The position numbers were made by a program, and so were the translations under genes. 64,000 nt of DNA from Zhongshania marina (GTDB lineage: Bacteria > Pseudomonadota > Gammaproteobacteria > Pseudomonadales > Spongiibacteraceae): NCBI RefSeq assembly GCF_002915595.1, contig NZ_PQGG01000019.1, positions 236,298-300,297 of the forward strand, in the 5' to 3' direction. Below the pieces are notes generated by a model. That model was not told the origin of the DNA. It made no database searches and was given only the letters and a program-made list of their open reading frames with translations. How positions within the stretch are numbered: position 1 is the first letter of the stretch; every line of letters starts with the position of its first letter. Positions 1 to 9,954 of this stretch are shown in pieces.

Positions 1-27
1 TTCGGCAATAATTTTGTTGGTGCTCAT
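1..27 (-). CDS. rplS: 50S ribosomal protein L19 (N-terminal fragment)
   Basis: Only the first nine codons are inside the window (MSTNKIIAE on the minus strand, ATG ending at 27). The short sequence alone would not identify it. Its place directly downstream of rpsP-rimM-trmD, where rplS sits in almost all gammaproteobacteria, makes L19 the clear candidate. The gene continues beyond position 1. L19 lies at the 30S-50S interface. Sure by context, not by sequence. Confidence 0.75.
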
Positions 28-75
28 GGCATGCTCCTAAATTCGAAAGTTTATAGCTTCACAGCTAGATGTCAG

Positions 76-816
76 TTAATCGTTGTGCTCGCGGATAAAT
101 TCTGCCAGCAATGTATTTTGTTCGTCGCTCAGCTCTACTTTTTGCAGTAAATCTCTGCGTCGTAACCAAGTTCGGCCTAGCGACTGCTTAAGCCGCCAAC
201 GCCGTATTACTTCGTGATTGCCACTTAACAACACGTCTGGCACTGCCCTACCTCGGTAATGCTCAGGCCGCGTGTAATGCGGACAATCTAACAATCCTTC
301 GGCAAATGAGTCCTGCTCTGCCGACAAATGGTGCCCCAACACACCCGGTAACAATCGACTTAATCCGTCGATCATCACCATCGCAGCTAGCTCACCACCG
401 CTAAGCACATAATCACCTATCGACCATTCTTCATCGACTTCGGCTTCTATTAAGCGCTCATCTACACCTTCGTACCGCCCCGCCAATAACACCAGCGACG
501 GCCTTTGTGCTAATTCAAGCAAACCCTCTTGGTCTAGCGGCCTACCCTGCGGCGACAAATAAATAACCGTCGCCCCTGGTGCCACTGATGCCTTCGCGGC
601 TTGAATTGCCTGCTCCAGCGGGGCTGTTTTCATCACCATTCCTGGGCCACCGCCATAAGGTCGGTCATCCACTGTCTGGTGACGATCCGTGGTGTAATCT
701 CGCGGATTACAGCACTGTATTTTCAGCAAACCATTTTGAACTGCGCGACCAGTTACACCGTAGTCGCTTACCGCAGCGAACATTTCGGGAAACAGACTCA
801 CCACCGATATGTCCAA
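76..816 (-). CDS. trmD: tRNA (guanine-N1)-methyltransferase TrmD
   Basis: TrmD methylates G37 of tRNAs that have G36, using S-adenosylmethionine, and so prevents +1 frameshifting. The 246-residue length is normal for the family. The N-terminal SPOUT fold is recognisable from the start [13 protein letters not shown], the [10 protein letters not shown] loop near residue 53, the YLSPQGRPL segment and the knotted SAM site around [11 protein letters not shown] and [12 protein letters not shown]. It is third in the minus-strand order rpsP-rimM-trmD-rplS, with short gaps to rimM (25 bp) and rplS (about 48 bp). This is the usual growth-rate-regulated operon. No anomalies. Confidence 0.98.
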   Translation of the reverse strand: MDISVVSLFPEMFAAVSDYGVTGRAVQNGLLKIQCCNPRDYTTDRHQTVDDRPYGGGPGMVMKTAPLEQAIQAAKASVAPGATVIYLSPQGRPLDQEGLLELAQRPSLVLLAGRYEGVDERLIEAEVDEEWSIGDYVLSGGELAAMVMIDGLSRLLPGVLGHHLSAEQDSFAEGLLDCPHYTRPEHYRGRAVPDVLLSGNHEVIRRWRLKQSLGRTWLRRRDLLQKVELSDEQNTLLAEFIREHND

Positions 817-841
817 AACGCTGTCTCCTTTGCCCTTTTAA

Positions 842-1387
842 CTAGAACTCAGGATCCCAGTCCACCAATATCATCCCAGTCTCTAGGTTGATATCTTTTA
901 CAAACTGCTCTGGCACATAAGGAATCAAGCGCTCCTTATCGTCCAAGCTTCCCGCGCACTTACGCACCACGAGAACATCATTCGAACCAGTTTCTAGGAG
1001 GTGGCTTACCTCACCAAGCAAAACCGGCTCTGCCGATGAGTACAGCGTGGCTACCTTTAAACCCGTCAGCTGATGCCAATAAAACTCATCGCTTTCTAAT
1101 TTAGGTAACTGCGCTTCTGCAACCGACAACTCCAAGCCGCAGTAGCCCGCCGCCACATCGCGATCATCAACACCTTTAAGGTGAGCGATGATACCTTTGC
1201 CATGTGCTCGGCACTCATCAAACTCTGCACGCTGCCACTTTCCCGACTTGCAAAAGTAAACATCGCTGTAATCAAAGAAATTACTAATGGGATCGGTAAA
1301 AGAGTGTATCTTCACCCATCCCTTTACCCCGTACACCGCTGAAATCTTAGCGATTACGACCCGATTTTCCGGGGTAAATGCCGTCAT
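842..1387 (-). CDS. rimM: 16S rRNA processing protein RimM
   Basis: RimM helps maturation of the 30S head by binding S19 and assisting 16S rRNA 3'-domain folding. The 181 residues contain the N-terminal beta-barrel (VVIAKISAVYGVKGWVKI, residues about 10-27) and the C-terminal PRC-barrel, with FYWHQLTGLKV and the terminal IPYVPEQFVKDINLE, both family hallmarks. It begins immediately after the rpsP stop, consistent with translational coupling inside the rpsP-rimM-trmD-rplS operon. Confidence 0.97.
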   Translation of the reverse strand: MTAFTPENRVVIAKISAVYGVKGWVKIHSFTDPISNFFDYSDVYFCKSGKWQRAEFDECRAHGKGIIAHLKGVDDRDVAAGYCGLELSVAEAQLPKLESDEFYWHQLTGLKVATLYSSAEPVLLGEVSHLLETGSNDVLVVRKCAGSLDDKERLIPYVPEQFVKDINLETGMILVDWDPEF

Positions 1388-1639
1388 TTAAGCGGCAGCA
1401 GCTGCTGATTCTTTAAGCAACTTTGCAACGCGATCAGACAACTGAGCGCCTTGAGCAACCCAATGATCAACGCGTGCATTGTCTACGCGTAGACGCTCTT
1501 CGTTACCGCGAGCTACTGGGTTAAAGAAACCAACGCGCTCAATAAAACGACCATCACGTGAAGTGCGGCTGTCAGTAACTGTCAGATGATAAAATGGGCG
1601 CTTTTTAGAGCCGCCACGTGCCAAACGAATAGTGACCAT
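1388..1639 (-). CDS. rpsP: 30S ribosomal protein S16
   Basis: S16 is a small primary 30S assembly protein. Starting at the ATG ending at 1639, the product is 83 residues beginning [17 protein letters not shown], the canonical S16 N-terminus. An in-frame ATG 21 bp upstream would add MLGNETR, which no S16 has, so it is rejected. An AGGA-like ribosome site precedes the chosen ATG at slightly long spacing. The protein ends in an alanine tail (AAAAA). It is the first gene of its operon and is followed at once by rimM. Confidence 0.98.
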   Translation of the reverse strand: MVTIRLARGGSKKRPFYHLTVTDSRTSRDGRFIERVGFFNPVARGNEERLRVDNARVDHWVAQGAQLSDRVAKLLKESAAAAA

Positions 1640-1732
1640 TCTTGTTTCATTTCCTAGCATTTGGGCAGGGTTTCACGCCTGCTTATCGAAAAATTCGAAG
1701 CGATTATACGGCCGAAGCCATAAAGGCGCGGA

Positions 1733-1761
1733 ATTATAAGGGAAAACGATGATATATGAAA
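1733..1761 (-). promoter_or_regulatory. Probable rpsP operon promoter
   Basis: On the minus strand a perfect TATAAT (1738 down to 1733) is followed by the GC-rich stretch TCCGCGCC, typical of growth-rate/stringently controlled genes. The -35 is weak (GTTTCA or TTTCAT at 17-18 bp). A second TATAAT lies at 1708-1703. The spacing to the rpsP ATG (about 90 bp) is reasonable. The rest of the gap between ffh and rpsP shows only the hairpin listed separately. Confidence 0.45.
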
Positions 1762-1898
1762 CACTTAGCGCAGTTTTTCTTTGTGCCGTAGCGATGCCGA
1801 CAAGCACCGCAACTTAAACCATAAAAGCCACACGCAGAACAGCTTTATCTTTTATTATTTTTCAATAGCTTAACGCGGCAACTTAAAGTTAAACCAGT

Positions 1899-1933
1899 CA
1901 TCCAGATACCGCGCTCGACTCGGTATCTGGATG
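1899..1933 (-). terminator. Hairpin downstream of ffh
   Basis: A perfect 13-bp inverted repeat (CATCCAGATACCG / CGGTATCTGGATG) with a 9-nt loop lies 14 bp beyond the ffh stop codon. The trailing sequence on the minus strand is only moderately T-rich (ACTGGTTTAACTTT), so it is a weak or factor-assisted terminator, or an mRNA-stabilising hairpin. Its position between ffh and rpsP suggests it separates the two units. Confidence 0.6.
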
Positions 1934-1946
1934 GCTGAGCAGAAGA

Positions 1947-3320
1947 TTACATCCCAGGGAAGCGGCCACCACCAGGCGGCATCATTCCACCCATGCCGCG
2001 CATCATATTTGTCATGCCACCTTTCTGCCCCATTTTCTTCATCATTTTCGCCATTTGCTTATGTTGTTTAAGCAGGCGGTTCAAATCCTGAATATCAGTA
2101 CCAGAACCAAGGGTAATCCGACGTTTACGCGAACCATTTAGTAAATCAGGGTTGCGGCGCTCCGCCGGCGTCATGGAGTTAATAATGGCCTCCATGCGGG
2201 TGAACATTTTATTGTCCATTTGGCTTTGGGCCATTTGCGCCATATTGCCCATGCCCGGCAATTTATCCAGCAAGCCCTTCATGCCGCCCATATTTTGCAT
2301 TTGCTGCAATTGGTCACGAAGGTCTTCTAGGTCAAACTTTTTACCCTTTTTAAGCTTCTTGGCCAGCTTTTCAGCCTTGTCCTTATCGAGCTTGGATTCC
2401 GCCTCGTCGATAAGCGACAAAATATCGCCCATACCCAAAATACGCGATGCGATCCGATCTGGATAAAAGGGATCAAGTGCGTCGGCTTTCTCACCCACAC
2501 CAATAAATTTAATCGGCTTGCCGGTGATATGGCGCACCGACAGTGCGGCACCGCCACGGCTGTCCGCGTCAGCCTTGGTCAAGATCACGCCGGTTAATGG
2601 CAGTGCCTCACCAAAGGCCTTGGCGGTGTTCGCCGCGTCTTGGCCGGTCATGGCATCGACAACAAACAAGGTCTCTATCGGCTTAATGGCAGCATGTAGA
2701 TCTTTAATTTCGGTCATCATATCGGTGTCGATATGCAAGCGACCGGCGGTATCGACAATAACAACGTCGTAAAAACGCAGTTTCGCCTCAGCGATGGCGG
2801 CATTGGCAATATCTACTGGTTTTTGGTCGATGTTACTGGGGAAGAAACCCGCACCGATGTCTTTCGCCAAGGTCTCGAGCTGCTTGATCGCCGCAGGGCG
2901 ATAGATATCCGCACTGACAACCAAGACTTTCTTTTTGTGCTTTTCTTGTAAAAACTTTGCCAACTTACCCACCGAGGTGGTTTTACCAGCACCCTGCAAA
3001 CCTGCCATCAGCATTACCGCTGGTGGCTGGGTGGCTAAATTCAAGGTTTCGTTTTGGCTACCCATGATCCGCTCCAGCTCCTGCTGGACGATCTTGATAA
3101 ACATCTGCCCTGGACTCAGGCTCTTACTGACCTCCTGTCCCACCGCACGCGCCTTTACTGCATCGACAAAATCTTTAACAACCGGCAAGGCGACGTCGGC
3201 TTCAAGTAAGGCCATACGCACGTCGCGCATTGCGTCGGCAATATTGTCTTCACTCAACCGCGCCTGACCAGTGACATGGCGCAAGGTCTGCGAAAGGCGT
3301 TCGGTTAAATTCTCAAACAT
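1947..3320 (-). CDS. ffh: Signal recognition particle protein Ffh
   Basis: Ffh is the GTPase that binds 4.5S RNA and signal sequences and targets nascent inner-membrane proteins to FtsY. The 457 residues show the N domain, the G domain with GLQGAGKTTSVGKLA (P-loop, about residue 107), DTAGR (G3), TKADADSRGG (G4 region), and the methionine-rich M domain at the C-terminus (repeated MMKKMGQKGGM, ending PPGGGRFPGM). Length is normal (E. coli 453). Transcribed divergently from the ypjD-like gene, the same arrangement as in E. coli. Confidence 0.98.
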   Translation of the reverse strand: MFENLTERLSQTLRHVTGQARLSEDNIADAMRDVRMALLEADVALPVVKDFVDAVKARAVGQEVSKSLSPGQMFIKIVQQELERIMGSQNETLNLATQPPAVMLMAGLQGAGKTTSVGKLAKFLQEKHKKKVLVVSADIYRPAAIKQLETLAKDIGAGFFPSNIDQKPVDIANAAIAEAKLRFYDVVIVDTAGRLHIDTDMMTEIKDLHAAIKPIETLFVVDAMTGQDAANTAKAFGEALPLTGVILTKADADSRGGAALSVRHITGKPIKFIGVGEKADALDPFYPDRIASRILGMGDILSLIDEAESKLDKDKAEKLAKKLKKGKKFDLEDLRDQLQQMQNMGGMKGLLDKLPGMGNMAQMAQSQMDNKMFTRMEAIINSMTPAERRNPDLLNGSRKRRITLGSGTDIQDLNRLLKQHKQMAKMMKKMGQKGGMTNMMRGMGGMMPPGGGRFPGM

Positions 3321-3522
3321 GCTTAAACTCTCTAAAATCTAAGGGTGATTTTATTGAAAGCACGGTTCAAGTCGACATACTGTCGTGAACCCGCTTACAA
3401 TCTGGTCGCTGTGCAGCACTACATTGCTATGCCGAACAAAAATTATGCCGCAGTATAACCGAGTCATCAGGCAGACCCAACGCTCAGTACACACAATACG
3501 GATATAACGGCCACACTTACCA

Positions 3523-4320
3523 ATGAATTTATACAGCAGCATTGCCGCCATCATCTTTTATGCCATCGCCACCGGCATACAATACCGTGCGCTGAATCGC
3601 ACCTTAAACCAAAGCAGCCTGATTATTGGCTTAGCTGCCGTGTTGTGCCACGCCATAGCGGCTATCACGGCAATCCACACCGCCGACGGAATGGACCTTG
3701 GGGTAGTTCAGGTCTTGTCGCTTATCACATGGCTAATCTGCTTAATTACAGTCAGTGCCAGTTTGCGCCGCCCCCTGCACAATTTACTTATTCCTTTATA
3801 CCCACTGGCGGCCATCAGCCTAATTGCAGAATTATTGATACCCGAGCGCCAACAACTATTGCAACACCAGCCGCTGGGTGTGCTGTGCCATATATTACTA
3901 TCCATCCTCGCCTACAGCGTACTCACCATTGCCGCCACACAAGCGATGGTCCTTGCCCTGCAAGACCGCATGCTGCGCGACCACCATTTAAAAGGCCTAC
4001 CGAGCATTCTTCCGCCGCTGCAAACAATGGAAGCCATGCTTTTTGAATTAATTTGGGCGGGATTCATTCTTTTAACCATGGCCATTGTTACCGGCGGCAT
4101 CTATGTTGATGACATGCTGGCCCAGCACCTGCTACATAAAACCGTGTTTTCGGTACTTTCGTGGATTTTATTGGCGATTTTACTCTGCGGCCGTATTGCT
4201 CTTGGCTGGCGCGGTAAAGTCGCGATTCGCTGGACGCTGTGGGCCTTCGCCTGCCTGCTCCTCGGCTACCTCGGCACCAAAATTGCGCTATCAATCATCA
4301 TTCATATCACCGCTACTTGA
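3523..4320 (+). CDS. ypjD: CcsA/YpjD-like inner-membrane protein
   Basis: A 265-residue polytopic membrane protein with about eight hydrophobic helices, related to the cytochrome c assembly protein CcsA/CcmC superfamily. The histidine- and tryptophan-containing stretch LFELIWAGFILLTMAIVTGGIY (about 176-197) matches the family. Haem handling is inferred for the superfamily; the role of this subgroup is not settled. It starts about 200 bp from ffh on the other strand and is followed by the CorB-like gene, the conserved ffh/ypjD/yfjD arrangement. Confidence 0.85.
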   Translation: MNLYSSIAAIIFYAIATGIQYRALNRTLNQSSLIIGLAAVLCHAIAAITAIHTADGMDLGVVQVLSLITWLICLITVSASLRRPLHNLLIPLYPLAAISLIAELLIPERQQLLQHQPLGVLCHILLSILAYSVLTIAATQAMVLALQDRMLRDHHLKGLPSILPPLQTMEAMLFELIWAGFILLTMAIVTGGIYVDDMLAQHLLHKTVFSVLSWILLAILLCGRIALGWRGKVAIRWTLWAFACLLLGYLGTKIALSIIIHITAT

Positions 4321-4394
4321 TATTACGCTTGTCGCGCCCGACTTTTTTGGTCAAGATTGGCGCTTATTTTGGTAACTAAGGAGTTTTTGGCTTT

Positions 4395-5663
4395 TTGAAC
4401 GAGGCACCGCTGGGTCTTCTTTTTGGCATTTTAGCTGCATTAATCGTCCTGTCCGGTTTCTTTTCCGGTTCAGAAACTGGAATGATGTCTCTCAATCGAT
4501 ATCGCCTCCGCCACCGCGCCAAGTCTGGCCATCGCGGCGCCAAACGCGCATCGAAACTACTGGAAGAGCCAGACAGCTTGATCAGCACCATCCTGATCGG
4601 CAATAACTTAGTCAACAACCTTGCCGCCACCATTGCCGCCCTTGTCGCAATACGCCTCTATGGCGAAAACGCCACTCTGCCCGCTGCAGTTTTACTGACA
4701 CTGGTGTTCTTGATTTTCGCTGAGATCATTCCCAAAACCATCGCCGCTTATAAATCAGAAACCGTGGCCTACGCCGCCAGCCATATATTGCTGCCACTGA
4801 AAAAACTGCTCTTTCCGGCTATCTGGCTGGTCAGCCATATCACCCATTTTGTACTGCGCCTGACCGGCATTGAAAAAAATGATGGTTCAGAGCACATCGG
4901 CCTAGACGAGCTGCGCACCATCGTTGGCGAAGCCGGCCATTTAATCCCCAAACACCACAAGGGGATGTTAATGAACATCCTCGATCTCGAACAAATTACG
5001 GTGGATGACATAATGATTCCCCGCAACGAGGTCTTTGGTATTGATATTGATGCCGACACCGACATTATTATTCGCAAATTACGCGATGCGGAATTCACCC
5101 GCATTCCCGTTTATCAAAACGACATCGACAATATCGTCGGCATTCTTCACCAGCGCGACATTATTAATAGCGTAGATGAACAGGGCCGCGTTCAGCGGGA
5201 CGCCTTGCTACAAGCCATTAGAGACCCCTACTTCATCCCAGAGGGCACACCGCTAAACACCCAGCTCTTCAATTTTCAAAAGCAAAAGCGCCGGCTTGGG
5301 GTGGTGGTTGACGAGTACGGCGTCATGCAGGGAATTGTGACACTGGAAGATTTGCTCGAAGAGATTGTTGGCGAATTCACCTCCAACCTCAGCACCGACA
5401 CCGATGACATTGTTCACCAAGCTGACGGAACCTACCTGGTCGACGGCACCACTACGATCCGCGACATCAATAAAAGCATGAAATGGGATCTACCCACCGA
5501 CGGGCCAAAAACCCTGAATGGCCTGCTGCTAGAAAAGCTGGAGTCATTTCCGGAGGGCTCTGTCGGCTTGACGATTGATCGTTACTATTTTGAAATTCTG
5601 GAAATGAAAGGCAACTTAATTCAATCCGTTCGCGCGTATAGCAAGGGCAAAGGCCGGCGCTAA
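4395..5663 (+). CDS. corB: CorB/CNNM-family transporter (DUF21-CBS-CorC)
   Basis: A 422-residue HlyC/CorC-family protein with an N-terminal DUF21 (CNNM) membrane domain with about four helices (residues 1-190), a pair of CBS domains (about 205-330; IMIPRNEVFGIDID and the acidic GVVVDEYGVMQGIVTLEDLLEEIVGE) and the C-terminal CorC_HlyC domain (YLVDGTTTIRDINK onward). CNNM proteins are linked to Mg2+/divalent-cation export. The start is a TTG supported by AAGGAG at 4378-4383; no ATG fits as well. It sits 75 bp after the ypjD-like gene, as in E. coli. Confidence 0.92.
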   Translation: MNEAPLGLLFGILAALIVLSGFFSGSETGMMSLNRYRLRHRAKSGHRGAKRASKLLEEPDSLISTILIGNNLVNNLAATIAALVAIRLYGENATLPAAVLLTLVFLIFAEIIPKTIAAYKSETVAYAASHILLPLKKLLFPAIWLVSHITHFVLRLTGIEKNDGSEHIGLDELRTIVGEAGHLIPKHHKGMLMNILDLEQITVDDIMIPRNEVFGIDIDADTDIIIRKLRDAEFTRIPVYQNDIDNIVGILHQRDIINSVDEQGRVQRDALLQAIRDPYFIPEGTPLNTQLFNFQKQKRRLGVVVDEYGVMQGIVTLEDLLEEIVGEFTSNLSTDTDDIVHQADGTYLVDGTTTIRDINKSMKWDLPTDGPKTLNGLLLEKLESFPEGSVGLTIDRYYFEILEMKGNLIQSVRAYSKGKGRR

Positions 5664-5671
5664 TACGCCGG
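5654..5671. terminator. Hairpin between convergent corB and DUF1289 gene
   Basis: CCGGCG / CGCCGG arms around a 6-nt loop, extendable with GG/TC pairs, overlap the corB stop codon. No T-tract follows on either strand. It probably acts as a weak bidirectional terminator or 3'-end stabiliser between the converging genes. Confidence 0.4.
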
Positions 5672-5681
5672 TCAATATTCT

Positions 5682-5876
5682 CTAGCCCAAATCACCATAG
5701 CGGCTACGGCAGCGCTGATTTGCCAATATAATCACCTCGCGCTTGCGCTCATTATTCATTTCAGACCAGTCGCCAATTTCTTGCAAACTGCGGTAACAGC
5801 CCGTGCAGATATCTTGATCATCTAAGGCACAAACCGATACACAGGGCGAGGCGACAGGCTTTTCTTTGAGCGTCAT
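5682..5876 (-). CDS. DUF1289 small cysteine protein
   Basis: A 64-residue protein with the DUF1289 pattern: SPCVSVCALDDQDICTGCYRSLQEIGDWSEM, giving four cysteines (C-x3-C-x8-C-x2-C) that look able to hold a metal or Fe-S cluster. The family function is unknown. Its ATG overlaps the stop of the gamma-carbonic-anhydrase gene (ATGA), so the two are translationally coupled. Confidence 0.85.
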   Translation of the reverse strand: MTLKEKPVASPCVSVCALDDQDICTGCYRSLQEIGDWSEMNNERKREVIILANQRCRSRYGDLG

Positions 5877-6403
5877 GGCATATCCTGCGGTTTAAGCTCA
5901 GCCGCAAAACGGTGGCCGTTCTCAACATAATGCGCCGCTGACAACATCAGTCCCTCTTGCTCTTCAGGACTTAAAGTTCGGCGAATCTCCGCCGGAGAAC
6001 CTAGCACCATAGAGCCATCTGGAATCACCATTCCCTCGGTTACCAAGGCATTTGCGCCAATCAAGCAGCCTTTACCAATTTGGGCACCATTGAGCACAAC
6101 CGCATTAATGCCGATAAGACTGCCCTGACCAATCGTGCAGCCATGCAGCATAACTTTATGCCCAACAGTGACATCTTCACCAATATGCATAGGGAAGCCC
6201 GCGTCGGTGTGCAGTACCGAACCGTCTTGAATATTGCTGCGCGCGCCAATCACAATGTCATCGACATCGCCGCGAATCACCACGTTAAACCACACACTTA
6301 CATCTTCTTTTAAAACTACCGAGCCAATAACAGTCGCATTCTCAGCGATAAAATGACCCTGCCCTTCCACTTGCACTCGACGCTCGCCTAATTGGTACAG
6401 CAT
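5873..6403 (-). CDS. Gamma-carbonic anhydrase family protein (YrdA-like)
   Basis: A 176-residue left-handed beta-helix (hexapeptide repeat) protein of the YrdA/PaaY/CaiE group. Repeats such as VIGSVVLKEDVSVWFNVVIRGD, IQDGSVLHTD and the metal-type histidines in GEDVTVGHKVMLHGC are visible. The ATG ending at 6403 has GGAGG eight bases upstream; the upstream GTG (6418) overlaps that ribosome site and is rejected. Carbonic anhydrase activity is known for some members only. Coupled to the DUF1289 gene. Confidence 0.9.
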   Translation of the reverse strand: MLYQLGERRVQVEGQGHFIAENATVIGSVVLKEDVSVWFNVVIRGDVDDIVIGARSNIQDGSVLHTDAGFPMHIGEDVTVGHKVMLHGCTIGQGSLIGINAVVLNGAQIGKGCLIGANALVTEGMVIPDGSMVLGSPAEIRRTLSPEEQEGLMLSAAHYVENGHRFAAELKPQDMP

Positions 6404-6432
6404 ATCTTTCGCCTCCACACGGACATAACAAA

Positions 6433-8922
<2,490 letters not shown>

Positions 8923-9040
8923 AATGTCTGCTTTCATTCGAAAGGGCGCAAGATTAGCGGAAAAACCCAAAGGACTCCACCAGAGTAGATCATTCTATAA
9001 CCAGCTTTAGGCAGTTTATTAAATAAAACCCCGTCGTCGA

Positions 9041-9068
9041 TTGACCCCACGAAAAAGCTTGTTATAAT
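9041..9068 (+). promoter_or_regulatory. tRNA-Leu promoter
   Basis: TTGACC (9041-9046), a 16-bp spacer, and a perfect TATAAT (9063-9068), then the GC-rich discriminator CGCGCCCC. This is the classical layout of a stable-RNA promoter under stringent (ppGpp/DksA) control. The tRNA begins 16 bp after the -10. Confidence 0.85.
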
Positions 9069-9084
9069 CGCGCCCCACTTACAT

Positions 9085-9171
9085 GCCAGTGTGGTGAAAT
9101 TGGTAGACACGCTAGATTCAAAATCTGGTTCCTTTGCGGGAGTGGCGGTTCGAGTCCGCCCACTGGTACCA
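9085..9171 (+). tRNA. tRNA-Leu(CAA)
   Basis: An 87-nt class II tRNA. The acceptor stem is GCCAGTG / CACTGGT, with encoded CCA at 9169-9171. The anticodon stem CTAGA/TCTGG carries the loop TTCAAAA, so the anticodon is CAA, reading UUG. The D-arm (GTGGTGAAATTGGTAGACAC), a variable arm of class II length and the T-arm GGCGGTTCGAGTCCGCC are all present. Confidence 0.97.
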
Positions 9172-9332
9172 TGTAAGCTAATCAAGTCAGCAGTCCTCGC
9201 AAGTCCCCTCTAAAATTACAATCTCTGCTAAATTAAAATTACTAATCTGCTCCAGTATCGCTTTTCTTTCCATAAGAGCCACCGCCCTTTACACTCTTGC
9301 GCAATTCAATAACGCCATGAGGCATTTTGCTG

Positions 9333-9941
9333 ATGTCAGTCAGTGATCAACAGCGTCAACAATTGCGTCGCATTAGCACCCAGCTAAGCGAAATCCTTGA
9401 TAGCAGCCAGACCTTAGGCGGCAGCGATGGGGAGCTTGCCGAAATTGAAGCTGCATTGTCCACGTTGAATAGCAAAATGACGGCATTGCGTGATCGCAAA
9501 TTACTGGAGTTTTACAACCCTGATTTTGCCGGTGACTTCCGCAATATTCTTCCCTGCAGCCCTATCAGTGGTTACTTCAATCCTATTGCGCCGGATTTAC
9601 GCATCTGGCAAGAGCAGGATCGCGTATACGCAGAGGGCTGCTTTGGGAAAATTCACGAAGGTCCGCCAGACTGTGTACACGGTGGTATTATCAGCGCGGT
9701 CTATGATCAGGTTCTGGCCTTTGCAGCATTAGCGAATAAGCTACCCAGCTTAACTGCCAGCCTGACGGTGAAATATCGCAAACCGACACCATTGCTAAAG
9801 CCAGTACGCTTCACCACATGGTTAGAAAAGCGCAAGGATCGCCACATCATCATTCATGGCGAATGCCACAGTGGTGATATGCTACTAAGCAGCGCAGAAG
9901 GCCTTTTTATTATGTATAAGAAGAACAGCACGGGAAATTAA
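9333..9941 (+). CDS. PaaI-like hotdog acyl-CoA thioesterase
   Basis: A 202-residue protein with a C-terminal hotdog domain. DCVHGGIISAVYDQVLAFAA (about 116-135) carries the HGG turn typical of PaaI/4HBT thioesterases, followed by the strand LTVKYRKPTPLLKPVRFTTWL. The N-terminal 60 residues form a coiled-coil-like helical stretch. ATG 9333 has GAGG ten bases upstream; the TTG at 9327 is less likely. It is 13 bp upstream of the TonB-dependent receptor, so probably co-transcribed. Substrate unknown. Confidence 0.82.
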   Translation: MSVSDQQRQQLRRISTQLSEILDSSQTLGGSDGELAEIEAALSTLNSKMTALRDRKLLEFYNPDFAGDFRNILPCSPISGYFNPIAPDLRIWQEQDRVYAEGCFGKIHEGPPDCVHGGIISAVYDQVLAFAALANKLPSLTASLTVKYRKPTPLLKPVRFTTWLEKRKDRHIIIHGECHSGDMLLSSAEGLFIMYKKNSTGN

Positions 9942-9954
9942 GGAATAGCAAAAC

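Noticed and set aside
3351..3554. 67-codon minus-strand frame in the ffh/ypjD gap
   Set aside because: Overlaps the ypjD start, has no ribosome site or family resemblance.
9172..9332. Possible attachment site or integrated element next to tRNA-Leu
   Set aside because: No repeat of the tRNA 3' end, no integrase and no composition change; the neighbours look like ordinary chromosome.
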